Below, in pieces: positions 32,567 through 41,660 of a stretch of DNA of 64,000 nt. The position numbers were made by a program, and so were the translations under genes. Numbering within the stretch: position 1 is the stretch's first letter; each line of letters begins with the position of its first letter. Under the pieces are notes generated by a model. The model worked only from the letters and a program-made list of their open reading frames with translations, had not been told where the DNA came from and ran no database searches. The DNA is from Pseudo-nitzschia pungens (taxonomy: Eukaryota; Bacillariophyta; Bacillariophyceae; Bacillariales; Bacillariaceae). The stretch is taken from the NCBI GenBank assembly GCA_037355855.1, contig CM074758.1, forward strand, positions 5,739,001 through 5,803,000, written 5' to 3'.

Positions 32567-34441
32567 ATGCCAGTGAAAAAGGAACGATCGTTTGTCGCAT
32601 TGACGGCACACGGAAACCCCATAGGGATGTTGGAAACGGATCCAGAGGAACAACTGCCATCTCCACTGCAGCCCCCCGAAATGCCACCTCCTTTGCAACC
32701 CCCCGAGTTGCCGCCTCCCCTGCAGCCGCCGGAATTTCCGACAGCCCTACCGCCTCCGGAGCCCCTGACCCAACGGCAGCACACCGCTGGAACCCATCGA
32801 TCCTTTGTCGAACTAACGGTCCACGGAGCGCCGATCGGATGCGTAGAATCGCCCCCTCCCGTGGAAAGCGATGGCAGCCAGACCCCCCGCCGGAGCCCCT
32901 GGTGGTCGCTCTTGGCGTGCGAATCCAGAAAAGAAACCAGCGAGGAGCTGACCGCAAAAATCAAGCAGCAAGAAGAGGCCAGCTTGTCGTCGTCCAATTC
33001 TAGTGCGTGGGATCGGAATGTGCCAAGGGTCCCCTACGCAAACGCATACGCAAACGCAAACGCAACTGCAAACGCAACTGCAATAGTTGGGGGTCCGGAG
33101 CCTTACTCGCTTCCACCTCCAATACTAGTTCCGCAGCAGCAGCAGCAACGGAGTCCGCCTCCGCACGGAGAGAATTCTCCGCACTCTTGGAACAGTCCTC
33201 CCGGAAAACACGCACGGAGCCCTTCAAGCTCGTCGTCCATCCATTCCTCGATGCAGAGCCCGGATCCCATGAGCATTATCATCAACAATCTGAATACCAA
33301 GCACCTGGAACAAGAATCGGCAGCGGCATCCCCCGACACGTCGAAAGGACCATCCAAACCTTCCAGCCGCCTGAAAGAATTCACGACAGAACTGAAGAGC
33401 CTGCTGGCAGATATCATTGAGTACAGCAAGGCCAAGACGTGGAAAAAGAAACTGCTGACGGTCGTTTTGTTCGTTATCTCCACGCTGGTCTTTTACGATT
33501 TGTTCTTTGGCAGGCAGGACTATATCGTCACCTGGCTCCACTCCTTCGTGGTCTGGATGACAACGCACCACGCCCTTGCCGTCTTTGCCTTTGTGGGGAT
33601 TTTTGTCGTGAGCACACTGGCCTTTGTCCCCCCCACTCTGCTGGTCTTTGGCGCCGGCTACGCCTTTACCGTGTCCATGGACAACGTCCTGTACGGCGTG
33701 ACGGCCGCGACGATCTCCTGCTTTCTGGGATCCTGGATCGGCGCCATCATCGCCTTTGTCCGCAGCCGGTACATGATGCGCGATCTGGTCAAGCTCTTTG
33801 CCAACCGGTACCCCCTGGTCAGGGCCATCGACCAGGCACTCAAGCACAAGCACGGCTTCCGGATCATGCTGCTGCTCCGGTTCTGTCCGATCATTCCGTT
33901 CAACGGCCTGAACTACTGCTGCGGGATCACGGGGATCCGGCTCTACGACTTTGCCCTGAGCCTGATCGGCATCCTTCCCTTCCAGGTATTCACGGTGGCG
34001 CTGGGTGCCACCGCGGGGGCCGTCGAGCTGCAGGACCTGAAACACGACGATTACAATCGGGGCGAAAAGGCGGCCCTGATCGCCTTTATCGTCACGGGCG
34101 TTTTGTTTGGGCTCGTCGCCGTGCTGTACGTGTGGCACCTCGTCAAGAAGGAGTTGCAGCACGAGTTGGGCGTGTCGCGGGAAGAATTCGAGACGCTGAT
34201 CCGTCCGGTGGGAACGATGGAACACGAGAGCAGCGAGCTGCGGGGGTCGACGTCCATGTCGTCCCTGCCCTATCATCTCGAGGACGACAACAGCAACGGG
34301 AGCAACAACAACATCAGCAACAGCAACAGCAACAACGAATTGGGAAGCCACCGGAGCGATACCCGCTCGATAAGGAGCACGCCGACGGGCAGGATCCCGT
34401 ATCAAGAAGAAGGCGAAGAATGGTTTTGGGTATGGGTGTGA
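32567..34441 (+). CDS. VTT/DedA-family membrane protein (TVP38/TMEM64-like)
   Basis: 624 residues, one exon. The N-terminal 285 residues are disordered: a Pro-rich tandem repeat PLQPPEMPP/PLQPPELPP (about 30-65), a repeated SFVxLTxHGxPIG motif (about 8-20 and 79-91), an Asn/Ala repeat and a poly-Gln. The VTT (SNARE-associated Golgi) domain follows from about 295. Its membrane segments are VVLFVISTLVFYDLF, ALAVFAFVGIFVVSTLAFVP, LYGVTAATISCFLGSWIGAII, FALSLIGILPFQVFTVALG and ALIAFIVTGVLFGLVAVLY. The family motifs FGAGYAF and LRFCPIIPFNGLNYCCGITG are present; the latter is the re-entrant loop. Family members are lipid scramblase-like or transport-related proteins of the Golgi/ER. A Ser/Asn-rich tail ends in WFWVWV. 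The repeated HGxPIG motif in the N-terminus is unusual. Confidence 0.9.
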   Translation: MPVKKERSFVALTAHGNPIGMLETDPEEQLPSPLQPPEMPPPLQPPELPPPLQPPEFPTALPPPEPLTQRQHTAGTHRSFVELTVHGAPIGCVESPPPVESDGSQTPRRSPWWSLLACESRKETSEELTAKIKQQEEASLSSSNSSAWDRNVPRVPYANAYANANATANATAIVGGPEPYSLPPPILVPQQQQQRSPPPHGENSPHSWNSPPGKHARSPSSSSSIHSSMQSPDPMSIIINNLNTKHLEQESAAASPDTSKGPSKPSSRLKEFTTELKSLLADIIEYSKAKTWKKKLLTVVLFVISTLVFYDLFFGRQDYIVTWLHSFVVWMTTHHALAVFAFVGIFVVSTLAFVPPTLLVFGAGYAFTVSMDNVLYGVTAATISCFLGSWIGAIIAFVRSRYMMRDLVKLFANRYPLVRAIDQALKHKHGFRIMLLLRFCPIIPFNGLNYCCGITGIRLYDFALSLIGILPFQVFTVALGATAGAVELQDLKHDDYNRGEKAALIAFIVTGVLFGLVAVLYVWHLVKKELQHELGVSREEFETLIRPVGTMEHESSELRGSTSMSSLPYHLEDDNSNGSNNNISNSNSNNELGSHRSDTRSIRSTPTGRIPYQEEGEEWFWVWV

Positions 34442-35171
34442 GTCCGAGCTTCCGAATACTCGCGCCGATTGTCACACAAAAGGATGACACGACACTCCGG
34501 AAGAGTACGGCAATAGCACTAAGGTACTGCTTCATCCATACAAAACAAACCGAGGGCTTTTAGAATTACAATAGACGACACGACCATTTCAGCACGGCAA
34601 CAACGAGGGTACAATCCATCGCAACCACCACCACCACCACCACAAAAAAAAAAGAGCAACGCAACACAACACAACCCAATCGATCCATCCTCGCAATGGA
34701 TATCTTGCTGCTCAATCCAGAAAACATGCACATTACACAATGAATGGAATGGCAGTGAAGCCTGACCGCATTGATGGAACCAAAAAAAGGGAAATAAACT
34801 TTTGGTATTGATATTATAGTATCATCTCCATCATTGTATCATAATAATAGATGTTCCAACAGCAAAAGAAAACCACGAGGAAAGAATTCCTGCTTTTGCG
34901 TGTTTTGTTGTGTTCGTCTACTTGGATTGTCCTAGAGCACCGGCAACGATGAGGATAGCGCTAACCAATGCGGTACTACTGTGGAATAAATGGCATAGGG
35001 TTACTTCTTGTAGTCAGACTCGGTCAGATTATCTACAATTGAAATTGTCTTGATGAGAATGCGCGACAACGTGTAAACCTTACCCGTATCTGGTAATCTT
35101 ACGTATCACCAGCAAAAAATAGTTTTCCTTTCATTTTGTTTAGTCTTGCATCGCTCATCGGGTTGCTTCTC
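34442..35171. other. Intergenic, no gene seen
   Basis: 3' flank of the VTT gene with a CCACCACCACCACCACC run (34624-34641). A polyadenylation-type AATAAA occurs at 34791-34796. Nothing else is supported. Confidence 0.45.
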
Positions 35172-35377
35172 AGGAGCGGTCGGAAATAGAAAAACGTGCG
35201 CACCGCGCGACAGGTTAAGTTTTTTCAAAATGATACGTATGAACTTACCGTACATACTGCATATATCAACATGTGATTTACGTATTAATACGTAGAACGA
35301 GATAAGTAACGTTCATGAAAAAAATCTCAAAAGGGGGAACCGGGAAACTAAAATTGTTTTTGGTTCACGTAATTACC

Positions 35378-35545
35378 AATTACGTACGTAATTAATTAAT
35401 TACGTACGTAATTAATTAATTACGTACGTAATTAATTAATTACGTACGTAATTAATATTACGTACGATTGGATTTAATTACGTACGATTGGATTTAATTA
35501 CGTACGATTGCAGTTAATTACGTACGATTGAAGATTAATTAAGTA
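35378..35545. repeat. 20-bp tandem palindromic units, left arm
   Basis: Four copies of a 20-bp unit built on ACGTACGTAATTAATTAATT, then four copies of ACGTACGATTGGATTTAATT. Each unit is itself palindromic in the TACGTA core. The mirror arrangement occurs at 37318-37435. Confidence 0.88.
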
Positions 35546-35689
35546 ACTATGTGGCTTTAATAGGTAAAGTAGCCAATTTAATGACGCAATAATAATTTGA
35601 ATATGCCCTTCATCAAAGTAAAACTCAAGCCTTTTATTAAAGCCTCCAAATTGCTTAAATTTGATGACAAGGACGATGTATGCGCCTTT

Positions 35690-36060
35690 TAAAGTGCCGC
35701 TAACAGCCACATATTCGGTACCGTACGTACAATCTACGACTTGCACTAGTAAGTGGCTGTCAGCGCCACTTTAAATGGCGCCTGGTTACCCAAGTTGAAG
35801 TAGGGGCTATAATCGCCACTTCTAAACTTACCGTTGTACTGCAGAAGCGCCCGTTTAAGTGGCGCTAATTAAGTACGTAAATAAGCCGAGTAATAAATGC
35901 TCCCCTAAGTGACGATTATAGCCTCTGCGTGTGGCGATTGAAGCCCCTTTAAATGGTCATGGATCTTTAAGTGACGCTTATAGCCCCTTTCATTGGCGCT
36001 GATAGCCTTTTTAGTGGGACTGCCCCTCTCAGTGACGATGATAGCCCATCTTAAAAGTGT
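35690..36060. repeat. Degenerate GCGCCACTTTAAATGGCGC repeats
   Basis: Short related units, in both orientations, such as CAGCGCCACTTTAAATGGCG (35761-35780), AAGTGACGATTATAGCC, AAGTGACGCTTATAGCCCC and CATTGGCGCTGATAGCC. Similar units recur at 37098-37120 and 37153-37185. The best unit is an inverted repeat (GCGCCA...TGGCGC). Confidence 0.7.
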
Positions 36061-36104
36061 CTATTTACAGGACGATGTATGCACGCGCTAACTTGATGTC
36101 CCCA

Positions 36105-36915
36105 CTGTATTATCGACGCGTTGCTGCTGCTTGCTGCTTGCTGTCCCCCACCTGTATTATCGACGCGTTTGTATTATCGACGCGTTGGTTGCTGCTTGCT
36201 GTCCCCCCCCTGTATTATCGACCGACGCGTTGCTGCTGCTTGCTGTCTCCCCTGTATTATCGACGCGTTGGTTGCTGCTTGCTGCTGCGTGCTGTCCCCC
36301 CCCCTGTATTATTGACGCGTTGCTGCTGCTTGCTGACCCCCCCTGTATTATGGACGCGTTGCTGCTTGCTGTCCCCCCCCCCCCTGTATTATCGACGCGT
36401 TGGTGCTTGCTGCTGTATTATCAACGCGTTGCTGCTTGCTGTCCCCCCCTGTATTATCGACGCGTTGCTGCTGCTTGCTGTCTCCCCTGTATTATCGACG
36501 CGTTGGTTGCTGGTTGCTGCTGCATGCTGTCCCCCCCCCCTGTATTATTGACGCGTTGCTGCTGCTTGCTGTCCCCCCTGTATTATGGACGCGTTGCTGC
36601 TTGCTGTCCCCCCCCCCCCCTGTATTATCGACGCGTTGGTGCTTGCTGCTGTATTATCAACGCGTTGCTGCTTGCTGTCCCCCCCCCCTATGATTATCGA
36701 CGCGTTGCTGCTGCTTGCTGTCCCCCCCCCCTTATGATTATCGACGCGTTGCTGCTGCTTGCTGTCCCCCCCCCTGTATTATCGACGCGTTGCTGCTTGC
36801 TGCTGCTTGTTGTCCACCCCTGTATTATCGACACGTTGCTGTTTGCTGTTTGCTGTTTGCTGTCCCCCCTGTATTATCGACGCGTTGCTGCTGCTTGCTG
36901 TCCCCCCTGTATTAA
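36105..36915. repeat. GC-rich minisatellite, about twenty units
   Basis: Unit of about 38-45 bp: CTGTATTATCGACGCGTTG, then GCTGCTTGCTGTC and a C-run of 5 to 11. Variants TATTATGGACG, TATTATTGACG, TATTATCAACG and TATGATTATCGACG appear in a repeated order: the block at about 36240-36480 is mirrored in content by about 36480-36720, a higher-order repeat of about 240 bp. Every unit has an ACGCGT site. Long + strand frames (up to 270 residues) run through it because the unit lacks stops, not because it is coding. Confidence 0.9.
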
Positions 36916-37636
36916 TTTTTTTTCTACGTATATTCCTGTATAATTTGTACTGGGAAATCGAATTTTTTGATTGGCTCATTCACTCAGCACCTCTATCTGC
37001 TTGCACGGTAAGATCTTAGTCCTACGTGTAAGTTACCGTATATCTGTGGTTCTAGTACGTAAGTTACCGGTAAGTTAACCTTACGCAGCAGAGTGACTTT
37101 TAGCGCCACTTAAAGGGGCGAAACCAGTTGGGATATTAGCACGTACGTACCGAATAAGTGGCTATCAGCGGCACTTTGAATGGCGCGTACCGTATACCTT
37201 ATACGTCTATAGTAAAAGCCTAAGCGCTACATTGATAAGCTTTAGTACATTTTTTTATATTATTAGTTGGCTTATTTAATTATGATATAGGCCACTTAAG
37301 AGCTTAATTGTGAAATCGTGCGTAATTAAATCCAATCGTACGTAATTAAATCCAATCGTACGTAATATTAATTACGTACGTAATTAAATCCAATCGTACG
37401 TAATTAATTAATTACGTACGTAATTAATTAATTACGTAAAAAAAAACCCAATTTTTAGTTTCCCGGTTACCCCTTTTTTAAATTTGAATCGTGGAGATTT
37501 TTTCATGAACGTACGTATTAATACGTAAATCACACGTTGATATATGTAGTATGTATGGTAAGTTCATATGTATTATTTTGAAAAAACTTAACCTGTCGCG
37601 CGGTGCGCACGTTTTTCTATTTCCGACCGCTCCAGA

Positions 37637-38004
37637 GAACGGGAACATACGTACAAAGTACGTTACTCATAGAATCAGTACACGTAACTTACTCGCACTC
37701 GTACCGGTAATTACCGAATCCCAATCCAAACTTTTTCACTCCGGCTGTAGTAAGTTAACGTTACAAACAACACGGTGGGATTGATTCCTGGCCGAAAGAC
37801 CCATCGGTCTTCACCATTGCCATAAGAGGTCCTTCTAAAACCAACCCAGTAATTACGCGAAAAGAGACATCGACGAAACGGAATGCAGCATTATTGCATC
37901 GCCAATTCCTCGGCCCAATTGATTACTACGTACTACGTACAACGCAGCAGCAGCAACAACAACAACAACACCATATCATTCCGAGAGTCGGTTTCGGCAC
38001 GAGA
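37637..38004. other. Intergenic; promoter side of permease gene
   Basis: Contains ACGTAACTTACTCGCACTCGTACCGGTAATTACCG-type words at 37680-37718, then a CAGCAGCAGCAACAACAAC run (37944-37971). An upstream in-frame ATG at 37894 would read through the CAG run. Confidence 0.45.
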
Positions 38005-39549
38005 ATGGCGCGACCTCCGAGATCTCGATCCCGCGCGGCGATGACCACCGGAGCGACCTCGTTCGCCGCAATGGCCGCGGTCGCTTTCTCGTGGCTGTTG
38101 TCGGTCGCCGACGCCGGTGACGCCTGCTGCAAGGCCGAGGCCGCCAGGAGGGCACTGGTCCCGAATCCGTTCGCCGTGAAACCTTCCCACTGGGACGACG
38201 AGGACGACGGTCCCTGGGAAGCCCCGAGGATTCCCGTGTCGGACCTGCCGGGCCGGTATCGCCTGGGGCACGAGATCCGCCTCGGGCTGGCGGGGGCCGC
38301 ACCGTGGCTGCTGGTAGGGGTGGTTGCCGCCGCGCTCCTCACCACCGTGATGAAGCCACTGGTTCCGTCGTCGGCGATTCGATCGTGGCTCGGGAGCAGC
38401 GGCCAACGGAAGAGCCGAGGCGACGGCAACAGCAACAGCAACAACAGCAACAGCAACAGCAACAGTAGCAGCCGACTCTCCGACGCCGTTTGGGATTCGG
38501 TCCGCGGCTCGTTGTTTGGATTGTTGGTTCCCTTTTGCTCGTGCGGGGCCCTCCCCCTGGCCATGGCACTGAGCAAGGAGGGGGTGTCGCCGTCCTCGAT
38601 CGCGGCCTTTGTGACGGCGGCGCAAGCGGCGGGGGTCGATTCCTTGTTTTTCACCTACGGAGTCTTTGGTGCCAGGGTGGCACTCTTTCGGATGTTGGCG
38701 GCGGGAGTGCTGGCGTTTCTGGTGGGTCTAACTCTTGCCAGCCATAGCCATAGCCATAGCCATAGCCATAATAACAGCGATAGCATCGGCAACCAAACCG
38801 AGACGGGCACGGAACGCGAGGGCGGTCCGGGATCGTGCTGCAATTCCTCCAACGGCGCGGATGCCTGCTCCGACACACCGGACGCGGGTTCGAAGGCCGC
38901 CAGCGGCCCGGCATCGTTGCTCCTCGACTTTGTCCGCACCGCCCTGGAGTTGTTCGCCTCGGTATCGGTGTGGGTCTTTCTCGGCGTGTTGGTGTCGGCC
39001 TGCGAAACCATCTGGGCGCCGTCCGCGGCCGCCGTTGCGGCGACTTCCGGCTCGTCCGCCTCGGTGGTCCAATCGCTGGTGACCCGGGCGGGCCTGTTTC
39101 TGCTGGCGATTCCCATGACCATTTGCGAGCACGGGATCGTGTCGCTGGTGGACGCCCTGCGCGGGGTCGGGATTTCGGCGGGGACCGCCGCGGCGCTGGT
39201 CGTCACGGGGCCGGCAACGAACGTTGGAACGCTGCTGGTGCTGTCCCGTCTGGTCAACGACCCAGCGAATCCCGAGAGCGAGACCGAGAAGAACCACCGG
39301 ATCGTCGCAACCGTCAAGATCGCGGCGGTGGTGGTGCTCTTCGGCATCGGCCTCTCGTATTGGACGGACCACGTCGGAGCGTCGATCGCGGCGGCCAAAC
39401 CGGAGCACGCCGCCGGTGGTGGTTCGGCGCTTCCGGAATGGCTCAACGAACACGCGGTGTCGCTCGCGGGGTTGTTTACGGTGGCGTCGATGCTGCAGTC
39501 CTCGTCGTGGCTCCTGCGCTCGTCGTCGTCGTCGTCATGCTCCAAGTAA
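38005..39549 (+). CDS. ArsP/YraQ-type (DUF318) permease
   Basis: 514 residues from the ATG at 38005, chosen because it gives a signal peptide: a basic RPPRSRSR region, then a hydrophobic stretch ending SVADA. Starts at 37894 or 38041 are possible. Family signatures: VPFCSCGALPLAMAL (the Cys-Ser-Cys-Gly motif of ArsP/YraQ permeases) and, in the second half, VVTGPATNVGTLLVL, the paired motif. Around eight to ten membrane segments. Bacterial relatives export organo-arsenicals or are of unknown substrate; the diatom substrate is unknown. Odd features: a Ser/Asn-repeat loop (about residues 142-155) and a (His-Ser)5 loop after the membrane segment AGVLAFLVGLTL, followed by a Cys-containing acidic region, possibly metal-binding. 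The gene is GC-rich compared with its flanks. Confidence 0.87.
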   Translation: MARPPRSRSRAAMTTGATSFAAMAAVAFSWLLSVADAGDACCKAEAARRALVPNPFAVKPSHWDDEDDGPWEAPRIPVSDLPGRYRLGHEIRLGLAGAAPWLLVGVVAAALLTTVMKPLVPSSAIRSWLGSSGQRKSRGDGNSNSNNSNSNSNSSSRLSDAVWDSVRGSLFGLLVPFCSCGALPLAMALSKEGVSPSSIAAFVTAAQAAGVDSLFFTYGVFGARVALFRMLAAGVLAFLVGLTLASHSHSHSHSHNNSDSIGNQTETGTEREGGPGSCCNSSNGADACSDTPDAGSKAASGPASLLLDFVRTALELFASVSVWVFLGVLVSACETIWAPSAAAVAATSGSSASVVQSLVTRAGLFLLAIPMTICEHGIVSLVDALRGVGISAGTAAALVVTGPATNVGTLLVLSRLVNDPANPESETEKNHRIVATVKIAAVVVLFGIGLSYWTDHVGASIAAAKPEHAAGGGSALPEWLNEHAVSLAGLFTVASMLQSSSWLLRSSSSSSCSK

Positions 39550-40012
39550 AGCAAAGCGAAGCAAAGCAAAGCAAAGCAAAGGAGAGCGAAACAAAGCAAA
39601 CGGCCGCGTTCAAGTCTCGGTTGCCTTGCCTGCTGTCTGGAACTCCCGCCGAGGGGAATCCGATTGGGCGTGTTATGTACCGTACGTGCATTAGAAACTG
39701 TAAATTGTACTACTAGTATTGGAAATTTAAGCTGCACTTCCTTGCCATGCTTTGAAACGGGTCGTGACATACTACTCGATTCAAGAACTGCAACTCTCAA
39801 CTTTGTAAGCAAGCTCCGCTCTGGTATATTTTACAGTGTTACCGTATGGTTCGATCCATCCAACGATCAACGGTATTGTAAGCTTGATTGAAATTGAGTG
39901 CAAAGGGATGCAACCAGTTCCGGCTTGTCTCCGGGTACGATTGTGATTATAATTGTTCTTGTTGTTTTCTGTTTCGACTTTGACTTCGTGTTCCTTGCTC
40001 TTTCTTACTCAT
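39550..40012. other. Short intergenic between converging genes
   Basis: Begins with AAGCAAAGC tandem repeats (39547-39600). No gene. Confidence 0.45.
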
Positions 40013-40837
40013 TCATTTCTTGCTCGATTTTCCCTTGAGCAAGAGTTCCTTGGCCTCGTTGACCTTTCCCGCAATGTAGGTCGATCCCCCCGTGTCGGGG
40101 TGGTTCAGGATCAGGAGCTTGCGGTGGGCCTCCTTGACGCGCGCCGGCGACGAGGACTCCCGGACCCCCAGTATCAGGGCCGCCTCCCGCTTGGTCATCG
40201 TGTCCTCGAAGCCGCCCTCGTAGTGCTTGGTTCCGACGTCGAACCACTCGCGGAAAATGTTTTTCCGGGGCTTGTCGCTCTCGTCTCGTTCTTCCCGCTT
40301 CGTTTCTCGCTCCCGCTGGGCCTCGAGCTTGGCGCGTTCCTTCTCTTCCTGCTCGCGCATTTCCTTCAGTTCCTCCTCGGTCGGCTGGGAGTCCTTCCAC
40401 TCCTTGTAGGACTTGACGGCGGAGGAACCGGCAAAGGCCAGGGCCGATACCGTCGCGAGGCCGAGAACGATGGCCGGTCCGCGCTCGACGGACACCGACG
40501 AGTGGTAGGGGCGTTTCGACACCGAGGCAAAGTGGATGCCTTCCATCGCCGGCGTCGAAGTCGACATCGACATCGGAGAGCCGAGGGAGAGGTTGTTGCG
40601 GGCGTGTTGCGCGCCGATGGCTCGTTCCCCGCGTTTCTCGTCGTCGCTGTTGCGGGGGTTGGTCGGAGAAAAGTGGGTTCCCGCCAGGCAGCTCCGGAAG
40701 CATTTTTGGTGTTGCTGCTGCTGCTGCTGATGGTGGCCGTGACCCTCACGGTGCCGAATGGCGGCTCCCGCCACGCGCTTGGAAACGGCTCCCCGCAGGG
40801 ACGGGGCACGGGTGGCTCTTCGTGCTGCGGCGTTCAT
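40013..40837 (-). CDS. PAM18: Mitochondrial import motor J-protein PAM18/TIM14
   Basis: 274 residues from the ATG at 40837 (earlier in-frame starts are GTG/TTG only). J-domain co-chaperone that stimulates mtHsp70 at the TIM23 channel. The N-terminus is rich in Arg/Ala/Ser with few acids (ARRATRAPSLRGAVSKRV), a mitochondrial presequence. A membrane segment (AIVLGLATVSALAFAGS) follows near residue 125. Then comes a charged coiled coil (EEELKEMREQEEKERAKLEAQ). The C-terminal J domain reads MTKREAALILGVRE, then KEAHRKLLILNHPDTGGS with the essential HPD, then KVNEAKELLL. This matches the Pam18/DNAJC19 pattern closely. It is longer than the yeast protein because of the N-terminal and coiled-coil insertions. 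Confidence 0.92.
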   Translation of the reverse strand: MNAAARRATRAPSLRGAVSKRVAGAAIRHREGHGHHQQQQQQHQKCFRSCLAGTHFSPTNPRNSDDEKRGERAIGAQHARNNLSLGSPMSMSTSTPAMEGIHFASVSKRPYHSSVSVERGPAIVLGLATVSALAFAGSSAVKSYKEWKDSQPTEEELKEMREQEEKERAKLEAQRERETKREERDESDKPRKNIFREWFDVGTKHYEGGFEDTMTKREAALILGVRESSSPARVKEAHRKLLILNHPDTGGSTYIAGKVNEAKELLLKGKSSKK

Positions 40838-41660
40838 CGTGGAATGCAACACGACGCGGAACCGTAGGGTAGGTATCTGTGCTGTAATATGTATCTACCG
40901 AGCGAGAATCGGTCCGGCTTGGAACGCAGTGCTATCTCGGAGGAGGATGGTGGCTGCGAATACAAGTATTGTGTAATTGTGTTGCGATGTACGGTACCGT
41001 ACTTACTGCGCTCTCGGTCTTCGTTCGAAACTCGAAACGTGTCGAGAAGCAGTGAATGAATGAATGAATGAGTCGAGACACAGGAAACAAGAAAAAATGG
41101 ACAGAACAACGAAGACGAAAGGAGACGGATGGAAGAAAACCGGTGGGTCAGATGGATCTCGCTTAGTTCCGTAAGATTATGGATACTACGTCATCTACTA
41201 TTCTACTAGATATGTATGATAGGTATGAAAATATGGATTTCTCGAGTCAGAATACGGTAAGCCTTTTAAGGTTACCGCAAGGCTTACCGTAAGTTACGGC
41301 AGCGCTGCGAAAAAAAATTCGAAAAAAAAAATAACTGGGCGAATGAGATGATGGTGTCATTGTTCCTATGACCCCAGTACAGTTCAGTGCCAGTTGAAGT
41401 AAGGTTTACTGGTATTAGGTACAGTAGGACTAAGTCACTGTACCGGTACTCAGTACACATCAAATGCGTGTACCAGTCCGAAAGCGCCAGAAACGGAAAC
41501 CGCAGAGTTCCACGACACAAAAACAAAAAGAGGACTTCTTGCTCGTCCCAGAGAATCGACGACAATCATCAGCCATCGGCATTGGATACAGTAAATAATT
41601 AATCGAAGCGAGTTGGTTGCATTATTTCAAGAGTTTTCTCACTCATCGCATTCGACAACC
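40838..41660. promoter_or_regulatory. Divergent promoter region PAM18 / P4H
   Basis: The two genes are transcribed away from each other from this 823-bp region. It contains ATGAATGAATGAATGA (41053-41069) and a cluster of TTACCG, GGTTACCG and ACCGTAAG words at 41255-41300, then GTACCGGTACTC at 41439-41450. No promoter element can be assigned precisely. Confidence 0.5.

Larger units (their letters stand above)
35172..37636. mobile_element. Foldback-like element with long terminal inverted repeats
   Basis: Left arm about 35172-35535, right arm about 37315-37636, in inverse orientation. Matching blocks from the outside inward: GGAGCGGTCGGAAATAGAAA, then CGTGCGCACCGCGCGACAGG, then TTAAGTTTTTTCAAAAT, ATTTACGTATTAATACGT, TTCATGAAAAAAATCTC, CCGGGAAACTAAAA, and then tandem TTAATTACGTACGTAATT units. 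Between the arms lie degenerate GGCGC/GCGCC repeats and a GC-rich minisatellite. No transposase frame is present, so it is non-autonomous. The target duplication was not resolved. The arms (over 300 bp) fit foldback or MULE-type elements. Confidence 0.85.

Noticed and set aside
33224..34405. 393-codon frame on the minus strand inside the VTT gene
   Set aside because: Shadow of a GC-rich coding exon; composition is Arg/Asp/His-rich noise, while the + strand has a clear VTT domain.
36057..36943. Long + strand open frames (up to 270 residues) rich in YYRRV and Ala/Cys/Leu
   Set aside because: They are the translation of a stop-free minisatellite, open in more than one frame, without any start or domain signal.
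38655..39812. 385-codon minus-strand frame inside the permease gene
   Set aside because: Shadow frame in GC-rich coding DNA with no domain.
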